A program made the translations under genes and the position numbers. Of a stretch of 64,000 bases of DNA, positions 12,501 through 24,500 are shown in pieces; position 1 is the first letter of the stretch, and every line of letters starts with the position of its first letter. Under the pieces are notes generated by a model, which worked only from the letters and a program-made list of their open reading frames with translations, searched no databases and was not told where the DNA came from. Source of the stretch: Amborella trichopoda (lineage: Eukaryota > Streptophyta > Magnoliopsida > Amborellales > Amborellaceae); the NCBI RefSeq assembly GCF_000471905.2, contig NW_006499883.1, positions 2,294,825 to 2,358,824 of the forward strand, written 5' to 3'.

Positions 12501-15500
12501 ATGGTCATGTTGAGTTTAATGGGACTTATGTTATTTCAATTGCAGCATTATCTGGGAACTATGTCAACTTTGGTGTTTTTGAGCTCTATGGTGATAGAGC
12601 ACTTGCCGATGCCCTTGATATTGCTCTTAAGATGACATTATCCATTCCTCTAGCAGATATATTGGCATTTCGGAAGGTACTATCTGTTGCTCACTGGTCT
12701 GCGTGCAAAACTGATTACTCTTGTCATTTTTTATGATTCCAAAATTCACTGCATCACCAATTTATCGTTCTTGTCTTTTTCTTAATAAATTTGCTTTGGA
12801 GTTATGCATTTGGTTGTGTAGAATACTACTGACTTGTAGCTTTGTTGTTGGTGTGAGCTCATTTTATTGAATGAGAAGAATAGCATATTTTGCTTGATTG
12901 TGAGATGACGTACTTATTTCTTATTTTTTGGTAACCAAATTCATTACTTGGTAAATATATGCTTCAAATCATGCTCCGCATACAGATATGCAGAGATGTA
13001 CAGCATAGACACACAAATATATAATAAAGGAGCAATGTGAGCACTAAGAGTATGAGTCCACTGTGAATCCAACAAACCAGACTCGACACCTAAAAATGTT
13101 TATTGTTAACCATATCTTCAGGGTGCTCCCCTGATTTTGTTAAAAGATTGCTTATATATTGGCCTCTCTTGAAACATGCCAAAAGAAAATTCTCATGTGT
13201 TGACCATGTTAATATACAGGACATTTTTTAATCATAGACTTGTTGAGTAGAGATAGGTTTATTTCTTCTAAATATTTTGTGTAGGTAAAGCAGTGTTCAG
13301 GGACTTAGCCGAGTCAACTCGGACATGGCTCATTGCTGACCTGAGAACTCGGGTAAAACTCTGGGTTGTATCAACTTTTTTTTATAAAAATTATATTAAA
13401 TTATAAAATTGATGTATAAATATCTTTTATGTAATTTTACTGATTTTGATGATGATTTGTTAGTGTCTGTTGTCATATACCCTATTTTCATATCTTCCTC
13501 ATTTTTTTTGGACTTTTCTGAAACACCTTCAACTGTAAATCAACTTTTTCCAAATTCATGTTTTGTGTATTTTTTCCCATCTTATTTGGACTTTTAATGT
13601 TGTTTTTAGTTTACTATCGTTTACTATTTTTATTTTATTTTGAGCAGTTTTTATTTTTATTTTTTTATTTTTTTGGGCTCTTTTGTTCTATACACTGCTC
13701 AGGCATGTCCAGCTCGTCTCATCCGAGTTACTCGGCTCCATCAGGGCCCGAGTCCCTAGTCTGAGCCAAGCTCTCGATCATTGAGTTAAAGTAATGAAAA
13801 TTTGAACTTAAGAAATATTAAGCTAAAGCACTTAAAAGTAGAACTCGAACTTTAGTAAGTTTGGGAAGAACTTTGAATTAGTTATTATGTTTCGATGTAT
13901 TTTATGGTGTGATAATGTTGTTTAAGTTTAACTAGTTAAAGTAAGTTTGTAATTTTTTTTTTTTATTGGTTCTTAAGAACGTCATAATTTGTTTGTAATT
14001 TTTTAGTTTTTTTTTTATTGGTTCTTCAGAACCTCATAATTTCTTCTAATTATGCAATATGTGAATATCAATGCTCAGAAACTTGACTTTGGAGTCTTAC
14101 CATTGAGCCATTCAAGTTAGATTGGTCAAAACACGGCTGAGACCGATTGAAACTTTCATCAAAACAATTTTATTTCAAAAAGTCTGTCAGAACATAATCA
14201 AAGGGAAGATTTGCAGCCCAAAGTGGCCATTTATGGCAGGAGGTGGTGCGACTTAAATACAGGTGCCTCCCAAACGCTTGGCTTCCTAGCGGGAGGGCCT
14301 CTAACAATGCACCTTCCCTCTCTCTTCCGTTTGGCTCGCAACCCCCAATCTTCAGTTGCTGAGAATTTCGAACCCTCGGCACTTGGGAGGGTATGGTCCC
14401 CGAACTTTAGGAGGCCCCCCCTTCGGGCCTGGATAAGGTTATTTGGAACCCCACCTCTTCAGGGGTATTCTCCGTCTCCTCTTTCTACAACACCCTTCTT
14501 ATTGCCACCCAGGTAGCATCCACCTATCCAACCTCAGTGAGCAAACTGTGGTTCTCTCTTGTCCCTTTCGAGAATACATTTCTTCAATTGGCTTGCTATC
14601 CATGAGTGGGTCTTGACTGTAGACAAACTACAAAGGAGGGTATGCAAATTCCCAACTGGTGCATCATGTTCTCTAGCAAAGTCGAGTCCAACAACCACCT
14701 CTTCCTGCATTTTGAGCTTGCCTTCGAACTTTGTGGAGCTATCCTACATCGTTTTGGGTGGTATTGGACCATTCCACAGTCTGTCCCCCAATTGCTTTCC
14801 TCTTGCCTGTCCCCTCGTGGGCTAAATTAGTCATTCTCCTATGGAGCTACTGTTGCTGCTTTCCTTTGGGTCCTCTGGTTGGAATGGAACCAAAGGACCT
14901 TTAGGGGGGAGTATTCCCACACTGATACGCTATTGGAGAAGGTGCAATCACTGGTCATTTTTTGGGTGACCAACCACAAAATGTTTAAACGCTTCTCACT
15001 CACAGACTTCCCTCAAAATTGGGGGGCCTTTCGTTTCCTTAAACCCTTCCAGTCCCTCGGGCCTCGCTTTGGTCTCCCCCCGGCAGTGGACAAATTAAGT
15101 TAAACTTTGACAGATGCTCCATGGGCAATCTCTGCCCGTCAGGCATTGGGAGGATCTTCTAAGACAGTACCAGCCACACCATGTTCTCCTTTACGCACTT
15201 TTTGGGCTTGGATACTTTGATAGATCCTGGGGCAATTCTTTGATAATCAAAGTGGATGCTGTGAATGCCATTACTTGGGCCTCTAGATCGGCCCCTTGCC
15301 CTTGGAGGTCCTATCACATTTTTTAAGAGAGTGTTTACAGAAGTAGGGATTTACATTTTGTCTGGAGGCACACCTGGAGGGAGGCAAATTCCATTGCAGA
15401 TGCCCTAGCTAAGGAGGGTGCGAGTTCCAGCCCCTAGGGGACCCTTTCGATAGCCTCTTGAACTGTCTCAACCAACCCACACCTGGTTTGATCGTTTAAT

Positions 15501-18500
15501 TTACACCTTTTTGGCCTATGGTTTGTGTATAACACTTGTATAGATTTTTGCACCCTTAAGAGTTTTGGCATCGAGCATCTAACTTGTTGGTAGCCGATTT
15601 TTTTTATAATCTTCTTACTCAATACAACAGTTAGCATTCTCAAAAACATAATCAAAGGGAAAAATCGATTATGCTTGCTTGGGGGCATACTTTGGCGAAG
15701 GATCATGGAGAATGTCCGCCATCCAACCAATGTTGACAGTGGAGGTTAGATGGTGGATGCAAATGTTATACTATCCGTTTCCTTGCTACTGTTAGACTTT
15801 ACATGGGAGCTCCTTCTCTATTCTAATTTTAATTCGGTAATGTTGATTGGATGGAGAATCCCCCTTAAGGCATGCTGCGCCATGCTCCATGCGGAGCATA
15901 AAAAATGCTTCCTAAAATAAATTTTAGTGAGATTATTGTGGATAAAAGATTTTTTATGAAGTCCTAATGTCCCAAACATGTTGCCAAATTGACCAACACA
16001 ATTACTCCTCACCTACTTTGTGAGAGAGATATGTACGATGGAGCGATAACTAGTGTACGAACAACTAGTGGAGAGACGAGTGAGCTTTCAGTGACAATAG
16101 GTCTACATCAAGGGTTAGCATTGAGCTCGTACCTCTGTCTTAGTTTTGGACGACTTAACTAGGGACCTACATGATGAGGTATTGTGGTGCATGTTGTTCG
16201 CAGATGACATAGTTTTGATTGATGAAACCCGAAACAACGTCAGCACAAAGTTAGAACCTTGGAGGGATGGTCTAGAATCCAAAAGTTTTAAAATTAACCG
16301 GACTAAGACGGAGTATAAGGAGTGCAAGTTTAGTAATAATTGGAGTAGAGACGAGGAAGTAGTTAAGATTGATGGTTAGAAAGTACAAAAAAGACCACAC
16401 TTTCTATATCTTGGGTCGATAATCCAAGAAAATAGAGAAATCGAGGACGATGCTCCACACAAAATTAGAGCTGGGTGGGCGAAGTGGAGATGTGCAACTG
16501 GAATTTTATGTGATCGACACATACCAATGAAGCTGAAGGGCAAGTTCTATAGGACAACGGTGAGACCAGCTTTGCTTTATAGGGCGAAATATTAGGCAGA
16601 CACAGAACAATATACCCATAGAATGAGTGTAGCGATGAGGATGTTGAGATGGATGAGTGGCAAGACAAGAAGGGATAGAATACAAAATGAATCTATTCGA
16701 GAGAATTTAGGTGTGGCACCAATAGGCAATAAAATGAGAGAGAGTAGACATAGGTGGGCTGGCCATGTATGGCGCCGATCAAGTGCAGTACCTGTTAGGA
16801 GGTGCGAGTTAGTTCAAGTGGAAAGACTGAAAAGGGCAAGGGGCAGGCCCAAAAGGACGTGGTTGGAAATAGTCCGAAAAGATATGGGGACTTATGGCCT
16901 CACTGAGGATATGGCCTTTAATAGAGCAGAATGAAGAACCTGTATTCATGTAGCCGCCTCTAATTAATTGGGAAAAGGCTAAAATGCTGATGATGATGCT
17001 GAGTTACTCATCACCTACCATCCTTCTTACGGATTTGGATCCTTTTGTGGATGTCCTTTTTCTGCTTGACGTAGAAACCCTATATAATTTGGAAAAAGTT
17101 TATATAAGGATGCAACCTTATAATGTAGAACTACGAATGCACCTCAAAAATCCATTGGAAAAGGTAGTTTTAATATTGAAAAACCCTTTGATTGATCATC
17201 TCAACATCGAGATGTATGACCATGAAAAATAAAAAGATTTTAAGTCTCAGAAATAGTGCATTTTACAACATATTACCTACACCGTCTATTTTCAAGATTT
17301 TCATATGTTTATAGATCTACTTAATTTTAACCATTTTTTAAATTTAAAATTTTGTAATTAGATATAAAAATAGTTTTTGAGATAATCCTAAGAACATTTT
17401 ACATGAAAATTATATACCATGATAAAATTTGAAGGTGCATCTTACCTCTACAACTATGGATGCATCCACATGCCAACTGCACCCATATAATTTTCGTTAA
17501 TTTGTAAGTGGCCCTTACAGATCAAAGGGCTTTTTTATGTGATTCATAGAAACATATTTCCTGGCAATGAGCACAATAGAACATTATTCAGCCATTAAAG
17601 TGGTCCAATTTTTCTATGTACCTGCAATGACTCTTACATGTCTTCGGTCAAGTTTTCCCATGTTGTCATGGTTCCGCTTGTCGCTTAGATTGATATTAAC
17701 TAGAATCTATACAAAAACATATTTGTGTTTTCCCCTTCTATTTTGTTATTGCATTTTTCCATTTAATTTTTGGAGTTTTTTAAAACATATCTCCTCTCCT
17801 CTAATCTCAATCGATTTTTACATCATGTTCATGGGCAATGATTCCTTGAACAATGTTTAATTATCACTTACAGAACCATAAATCAGAAAGTTGTAACTTA
17901 AATATTTTTAGCGAACTTGATGCTAATCTACTTATTTAATTTGATCTCTGTAAGTTTCCTGCCCTATATATGTTGGTTTCCTGCTCAGTATCATACAGCA
18001 GTGTCATTTGGTTTACGGACCTCGTACTATGTCCTTTTTTGTGTTCTGATAAGTTCTTGTGTCTTCTTCTTACTTGCCTGTGTTTATTTTTTAACACATT
18101 GTGGCATCATATGTGGTTCTGTTTCCTGGACGTAGGTGATCTAGGACCAAAGTCGAGATGGTTTAGGGTTTTAAGGGACTACAATTGGATTTGATAGAAA
18201 CTATAATTAGGATGATTAAGATGTCATTGGTTTGGCATATTCCCCAGTACCCGCTCCCATGCCTTTGTTGGTTCAAAGAGCAAACTTTTGTGAGTTCAGT
18301 TCTATCCTGGTGGTCTTGCTTCTCGACCCAGGGCTGAGCAAGATTCAGACTTGAGAAAACATTGTAGCTGCTCAAGGCAGCTTTAAGACAATGGAGCCAC
18401 AACTTACCTAGAAACTTCACCGCAAAGAAGGAATCACTATGACATGAGATTGATAACCTAGTAACATCATGTATAAGAGCTGAAATAGCAGTTGGTCTCT

Positions 18501-21500
18501 CCATGGCATCACGTAGCCATACATGAAGGGGGAATTGTGCAGATTTAGCAGCTGCACCTAGGAATAATAAGGAGGCAAACCGTTTGAAATACATCGTCGG
18601 TTTTCAAACGCTGGTCTTCCACCTGGGTGGCCTTCTCTTCTTAATTTAATTCTTCACTGATCGAGTTTTCATAGGCATCTTGCACACAGCTATTTCCATA
18701 GCTGCTTTGGCTAACCTACTTGTGTTAGTTTGGGAACAGGTACCCTTTTTTGAACTACACAGAAACATCGGAAATCAGGGGATTCATGGTAAGCTCCTCG
18801 CACCAAAAATCTCAACACACTTTCGTTACCTTTTGGGAGCCCTATATCCCATAGAAACAGTAAAAATATAGAGAACTTTCGAGAATAAATAACAAGGAAC
18901 TTTCTAGAATAAACAACGAGGACAAGAGGGCAAATCTAGATACCTTGTCCTAAAACAAGAGGAAACCTTTCGGCACCAGCATTCAAGAATTAAATGGCTT
19001 AAAGTGGGAGATAGAAACACAATTTCTTCCACAAATTGCAATTTTTTTTTTGATGCTGTTAACTGTTGTATTAAGTGTTCAGAGCCTCTTGCCAAAAGAA
19101 TAGACTACCTCAGAGGAGCAGCCCTATACAAAAAATGTGTTGACCGACGTACTAGCACTCTAAAGCACCAAGTGGGCTTATTCATACGCCCATTACAAGT
19201 ATGAAATATATAAAAAAATAAAAAAGCTTGTCTTTCATAGACCCGAGGTACTGGCTGACGCTCCATCTTTAGCCAGTTGATCTGCCAAGGCGTTGGATGC
19301 CCACTAGGTATGCCTCCATAAGACGGCCATATCCCTGCAAAGGTGAGTAATCTTGTGATAAATTGAAGCCAAATACCAGGGGGAGTCGCAGAGCCTATTG
19401 CCCAAGTGATAATATTTTGTGCATCTCCCTCCATGATTAGTGGTTGACCCCAAGAGGGGTTGAAGAGCTTAAGTCCAATGAGGAGAGCTAGTGACTCAGC
19501 AAGTTGGGAGTTGGTGTGGCTGATATTCTTGGAGGAGAAGGCAAGTAGGTTGCTTTGGTGGTTTCGAAAAAATCCCACCCACTCCTTCCAGTCCGGGATT
19601 TCCAAGGGAGCACCCGTTGAAAGAGGACCACACCTGAGCAACGATGGATCTGGGAGAAAGAGGAAAAATGGGGAATAACAAGAGTTTCTTGTAGAAGGAG
19701 CCCACCGAGAAAGAAGCAGAAGGGGAAGGTGTCCACACCAACAGTCAGGCTCAAAACAGGCAAGGAAGTTTGATTGTAGCAAGGAGGACAAGGAAAGGAA
19801 GTCCGTGGTTTCGGTATTAGAAAAAGGGCGTCTGAAGGATTGGTTCCAGACTCTAATGTTGCCTGGGGCTGGCATCTTGTTCGCTATAGAAGAGGACTTG
19901 TTGGTCACAAGGGAGAAAAGAGAGGGGAAACGGTCCTTGATTGGGGTGTGACCCAGCCATAGATCGAACCAAAAGCAGATGCGATGGAAACAAATGTTTT
20001 TCTGGAAGAGAGTGAGAGAGGAGAGGAAAGACTTCCAAGCCCCCAATGCTTTGCTCAGGGTTCTCCCTTCCACAAATTGCAAATTGCAGTCATGGAATAA
20101 CGCGTTACCCATATCAAAGTGGGTAACGAAACTTTGATGAATCCAGTTAAATCGCCACAACCATTGTCTCTTCTAAGATCCTTTTGCAGCAAACGCCACC
20201 CATCGCCCACATCTGACTGACTTCTCCGTTCTGGTGGCCCCAAGTGATAAGGCTCTCTGGTTTGTACGACCCTTCTTGAAAGATGAAATCATGCACGCCA
20301 TCTCTGACCTGGATCAGGATAGAGCCCCAGGACCTGATGGTTTCCTAGTTGTTATTTTGAACAAATTCTAGGGCATCACGGTTCCTGATGTGCTACAACG
20401 TTCTTTAATTAATTCTACTGTTGGGGCAAGGTACACAAAGCTTGTCTATTGACCAAAGCATGGCCTATGGCGTGCGTTTATAATAGCTCGACTTCTAGTC
20501 CAATCTTGACTAAGCAATTGCAAAGATGAAACTCAACTAAGGAAATCTAATCAACTAAGGAAATAAAAAAGAGCAGGAAATACAACTAAGACTCAAAACC
20601 ATTATAAGGAACTCTTAACTAAACTCAGAACAACTTGAACTAGGATTAGGGAATTCCTAATTAAATTTTAAGACCTAATTAAAGTTATGATTCATCTCTA
20701 ATTCCTCTGCTAGTGTTTTGACCATGATTTGGAGCTGTCGATGCTCAAACTAGGAAAAATGCTTAGGGGTAAGGGTTATGGATCTCAAAGAGCTCATTGA
20801 ATTGAGCTTTAGACCACCAAAAACCAGCTTCTAAGCACAACATGGTGGGTGTCTGAAGCCTAATCGCACCAATAATACTGAAATCTCATTGGCATATTCT
20901 ATGATTCAAGTAACTTGACACATTGAGGAATGCCTGCAAACAATGCTACATATTATAGTTTGTAACTGTCAGTCTTAAAAGCGTCTACTCTAATCATTTT
21001 GAGATGGTAGTAATGTTGCTTTACATTACTATTATCTTTGCAAACAAGTGTCATGTAGCCTAATATGCATATCCTATGGTTATATGTGCTCAAATGGAGC
21101 CTACATGGTCCATATTGTTAAGCTTTTCCTGGAATTATAATTATTCTGCAGAATTCACCTATGGAATTTGAATAATTACCCATGAAACTGTGTTTCATAT
21201 AGGCAACACAGTTGGACATTCATGAGGTGCTCTGGCTCATTACTTATGTAGCACCTTTAGTTACTTAATGAACACATTTTCAGCAATTGGCTTTTTAAAA
21301 ATCATTCAGCTATTAAGTTGTAGTTTCTTTACTATCAACAAAGTAGTCAAAGCATTAGTATGTTTTTTTCTGTCTAAACACTAAACCCGTAGTCATTTTG
21401 AATTGCATGTTTCTATCTGAAATCAAGGTAAATTTCAGTGTTCTCGTGTTGATTCATACTTCCTATCACTTTAAGTTGAGAAGGATGTTTTTGGTGGTAT

Positions 21501-24500
21501 GCTTTTGACATTTGAGTTCCACCTTTAAAATGATATTCCTGTTTATGTGAGGTTAGAGAGACTCCATTCCTTTCTGATGATTGAGTCATATTATGGTTTT
21601 CCATGTTCCAGCTTACAAGAGCCTACTTTGGATTCCTGGAGACTCTTTTCCACAACCATATTTCTATTGTTGTCAATCTAGACACAAGCTCCTTCATGCA
21701 CATTGTTGGTTCACTTGAATCCGGTTTGAAGGGTTTAGATTCCAATATTTCATCTCAGGTACTTATGAAATGCTTAACCATTTGGATCTGCTTATAGCTG
21801 TCATAATATGTTTCTTGACAAACATGTGCTGTGTGTAAATTAAACCTTACATTTTTTCTATCTAATTCACCTTTTGAATGTTGGTTGCTAGTGTGCCTCT
21901 GCTGTGGACAATTTGGCGGGTTTCTACTTCAACAATATTACAGCTGGGGAGGCAACCTCATCACCTACTACAATAAATCTTGCTAGACATATTGCAGACT
22001 GCCCTAATCTGTTCCCTGAAGTAAGCTTTGGTGAACTTGTTGATGGCTTTGCAGAAACTTCATCGAATTCTTCCCTTCCTGCAAAAAGTGTACATAGGAT
22101 CATGCCTTTTGTATTATTGCCATGCCTGTAATCATCATTGTGTTTGAGTAATTGGTTGTGGGAGTTACACTTTACAATGAAAGCTTGTTATTTGATATTA
22201 TGATTCTTATTGCTAATTGCATATTAATACAACACCGGTTAAGAGGGTGCGATTTGGTTCAAGTAAGGGTGCGATTTGGTTCAAGTAAGGCCCTAAAGGG
22301 CAAGGGGAAGGCCCAAAAGGACACGGATGGAAGTATTAAGAAGACATATGTTGACTTGTGGTCTGACAGACTGAGGGTATGGCTCTTGATAGAGCAGAAT
22401 AGTGGAACTTCATGTAGCCTATCCCAAATAGTTAGGATAAGGCTCGGATGATGATGATGATGCTTAATCGGATCTCCATATAAACAGTTACTCATCTTTA
22501 TACATGTGAATGGTCATGGTTCATTTCTTTAAGGAAAAAATTTATATAAGAATGCAACCTTATAATGTAGAATTACAGATGCCCCTCAAAATCCCATCAG
22601 AAAAGGTAGTTTTAATGTTGAAAAACCCTTTGATTGATCATCTCGACATCGAAATGTATGACTATGAAAAATAAAAAGATTTTAAGTCTCAGAAATAGTG
22701 CGTTTTACAACATATTATCTACACCGTCCATTTTCAAGATTTTCATATTTTTATAGATCTACTTGATTTTAACCATTTTTGAAATTTAAAATTTTATAAT
22801 TAGATATAAAAATAGATTTTGAGATAATCATAAGAACATTTTACATCAAAATTATATACATGATAACATTTGAAGGTGCACCTTACCTCTACACCTACGG
22901 GTGCATCCGTATGCCAACTGCACCCTTTCTTTAAAGCATATTTTATGGATAATCAAATATTTTATAGATAATCAGATAAATATGTCGAGACTGTGTAAGT
23001 CTATATGAACAGCAGTATAAAACATTAAACATTTACGTGAAAGTGTTTTTGACCAACAAACTCACACCAGTAGCTTTCATTACCCATCAATTTTACCTCA
23101 ACCATAACCCTTTGCTCATTTCCTTCCCCAGTGGTTAGATGCTTTAACTAGGAACATGCACTTTGTCTGAACTAAATTTGCATTGTCTCTATATGTGGTC
23201 CAATTATAAGAGAAAGTTACAAACATCGCAGCAGGAAATGATGAGGATAAGAGTGTCCTTCACATGGTCATTTAGAGGCAACATGTACAATTCTCTGGCA
23301 TTTGAAATATGCTTTCACAGAGTCATGTTAAACATAGTGGTGGAGTTTTATTTGAAGCAATGGATATTGATTGCTGGCAGAGTTGCTTGTATTAGGACAA
23401 TGATTAGGTCTAGTTAGGAGTTCTCTATTACTGTGGCAACTGGAATTTTAGATTTGTTTTTAACATGAAGTAACAAGAGCAAAAATGCATAAAGACGTGA
23501 AAATGAGTGTCCATGACTGATACTTGAGATCATATGTAAAAAAACAAACCTTCAATGCCATATTGTCTTTATTGCTGTAACTAGGTATCGTGAAAGTTAC
23601 CTCCTTTATTAAAAGTGAATTAACCATATTGAAATCTGTCCAAATTTTGAATCAATGGCTTTAGCTGCCTTGGAAAACGTAATTTATGCCATATGGTATT
23701 TAGTAGTGCTTATTATCAATTGTACGCTCCTGAATTTTGTAGTGTGTATGATTAATCAAAGACCTTATGAAAAGTCCATGCTTGATGGATCTTTCATATA
23801 TTCTTCACCTTAAGTTTCTTTTCTGTGTTTGAAATGAATTTAATCCAACTTATATATTCAATTTGATGGCAACCTACGTTTTGCGCAGATACTGAAAACC
23901 TTATTTGAGATTGTTTTGTTTGAGGATTGTGCGAATCAATGGAGTCTTAGCAGACCAATGCTCAGCTTGATACTTATCAATGAACAGGTAATGTCATAGA
24001 GCCTTAATATCTAAACTGTCTTAACTTTATAAACATTTGAACTGACTTTGTATCTTGTTAGTCTTTGCTTGCTTCATAATAATATTTTGAATAAGCATGA
24101 ATGTCATTCGAGGATACCCTTGTAGTATGGAAGATGCCTATCGGACCTATAGTTTTCTTTGTGATGGCAGATCACATGCTCCAAGATTATGCCCTTCCTT
24201 CTATAGAATTTTTTTATTTCTAATTTAATATCATTTAGAAGATTAATGAGGCATCAACATTAAGTTGATGGCGATGCAGCGTCTTCATTAGCTGTTAAAG
24301 TCCTCCTTGACTACACAGCATCTTGGTTAGCTGTTAAAGTCCTCCTTGATGAAGAGATTTTTATTTTTTCCTTTTTNNNNNNNNNNNNNNNNNNNNNNNN
24401 NNNNNNNNNNNNNNNNNNNNNNNNNNNNNNNNNNNNNNNNNNNNNNNNNNNNNNNNNNNNNNNNNNNNNNNNNNNNNNNNNNNNNNNNNNNNNNNNNNNN

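Noticed and set aside
14211..14516. Open frame of 101 codons as a gene
   Set aside because: Covered by the LINE remnant; the real LINE reading is in shifted frames.
19105..20160. One 351-residue protein
   Set aside because: The 16-bp target duplication shows that the part beyond 20066 belongs to a different LINE; the frame is a chance fusion.
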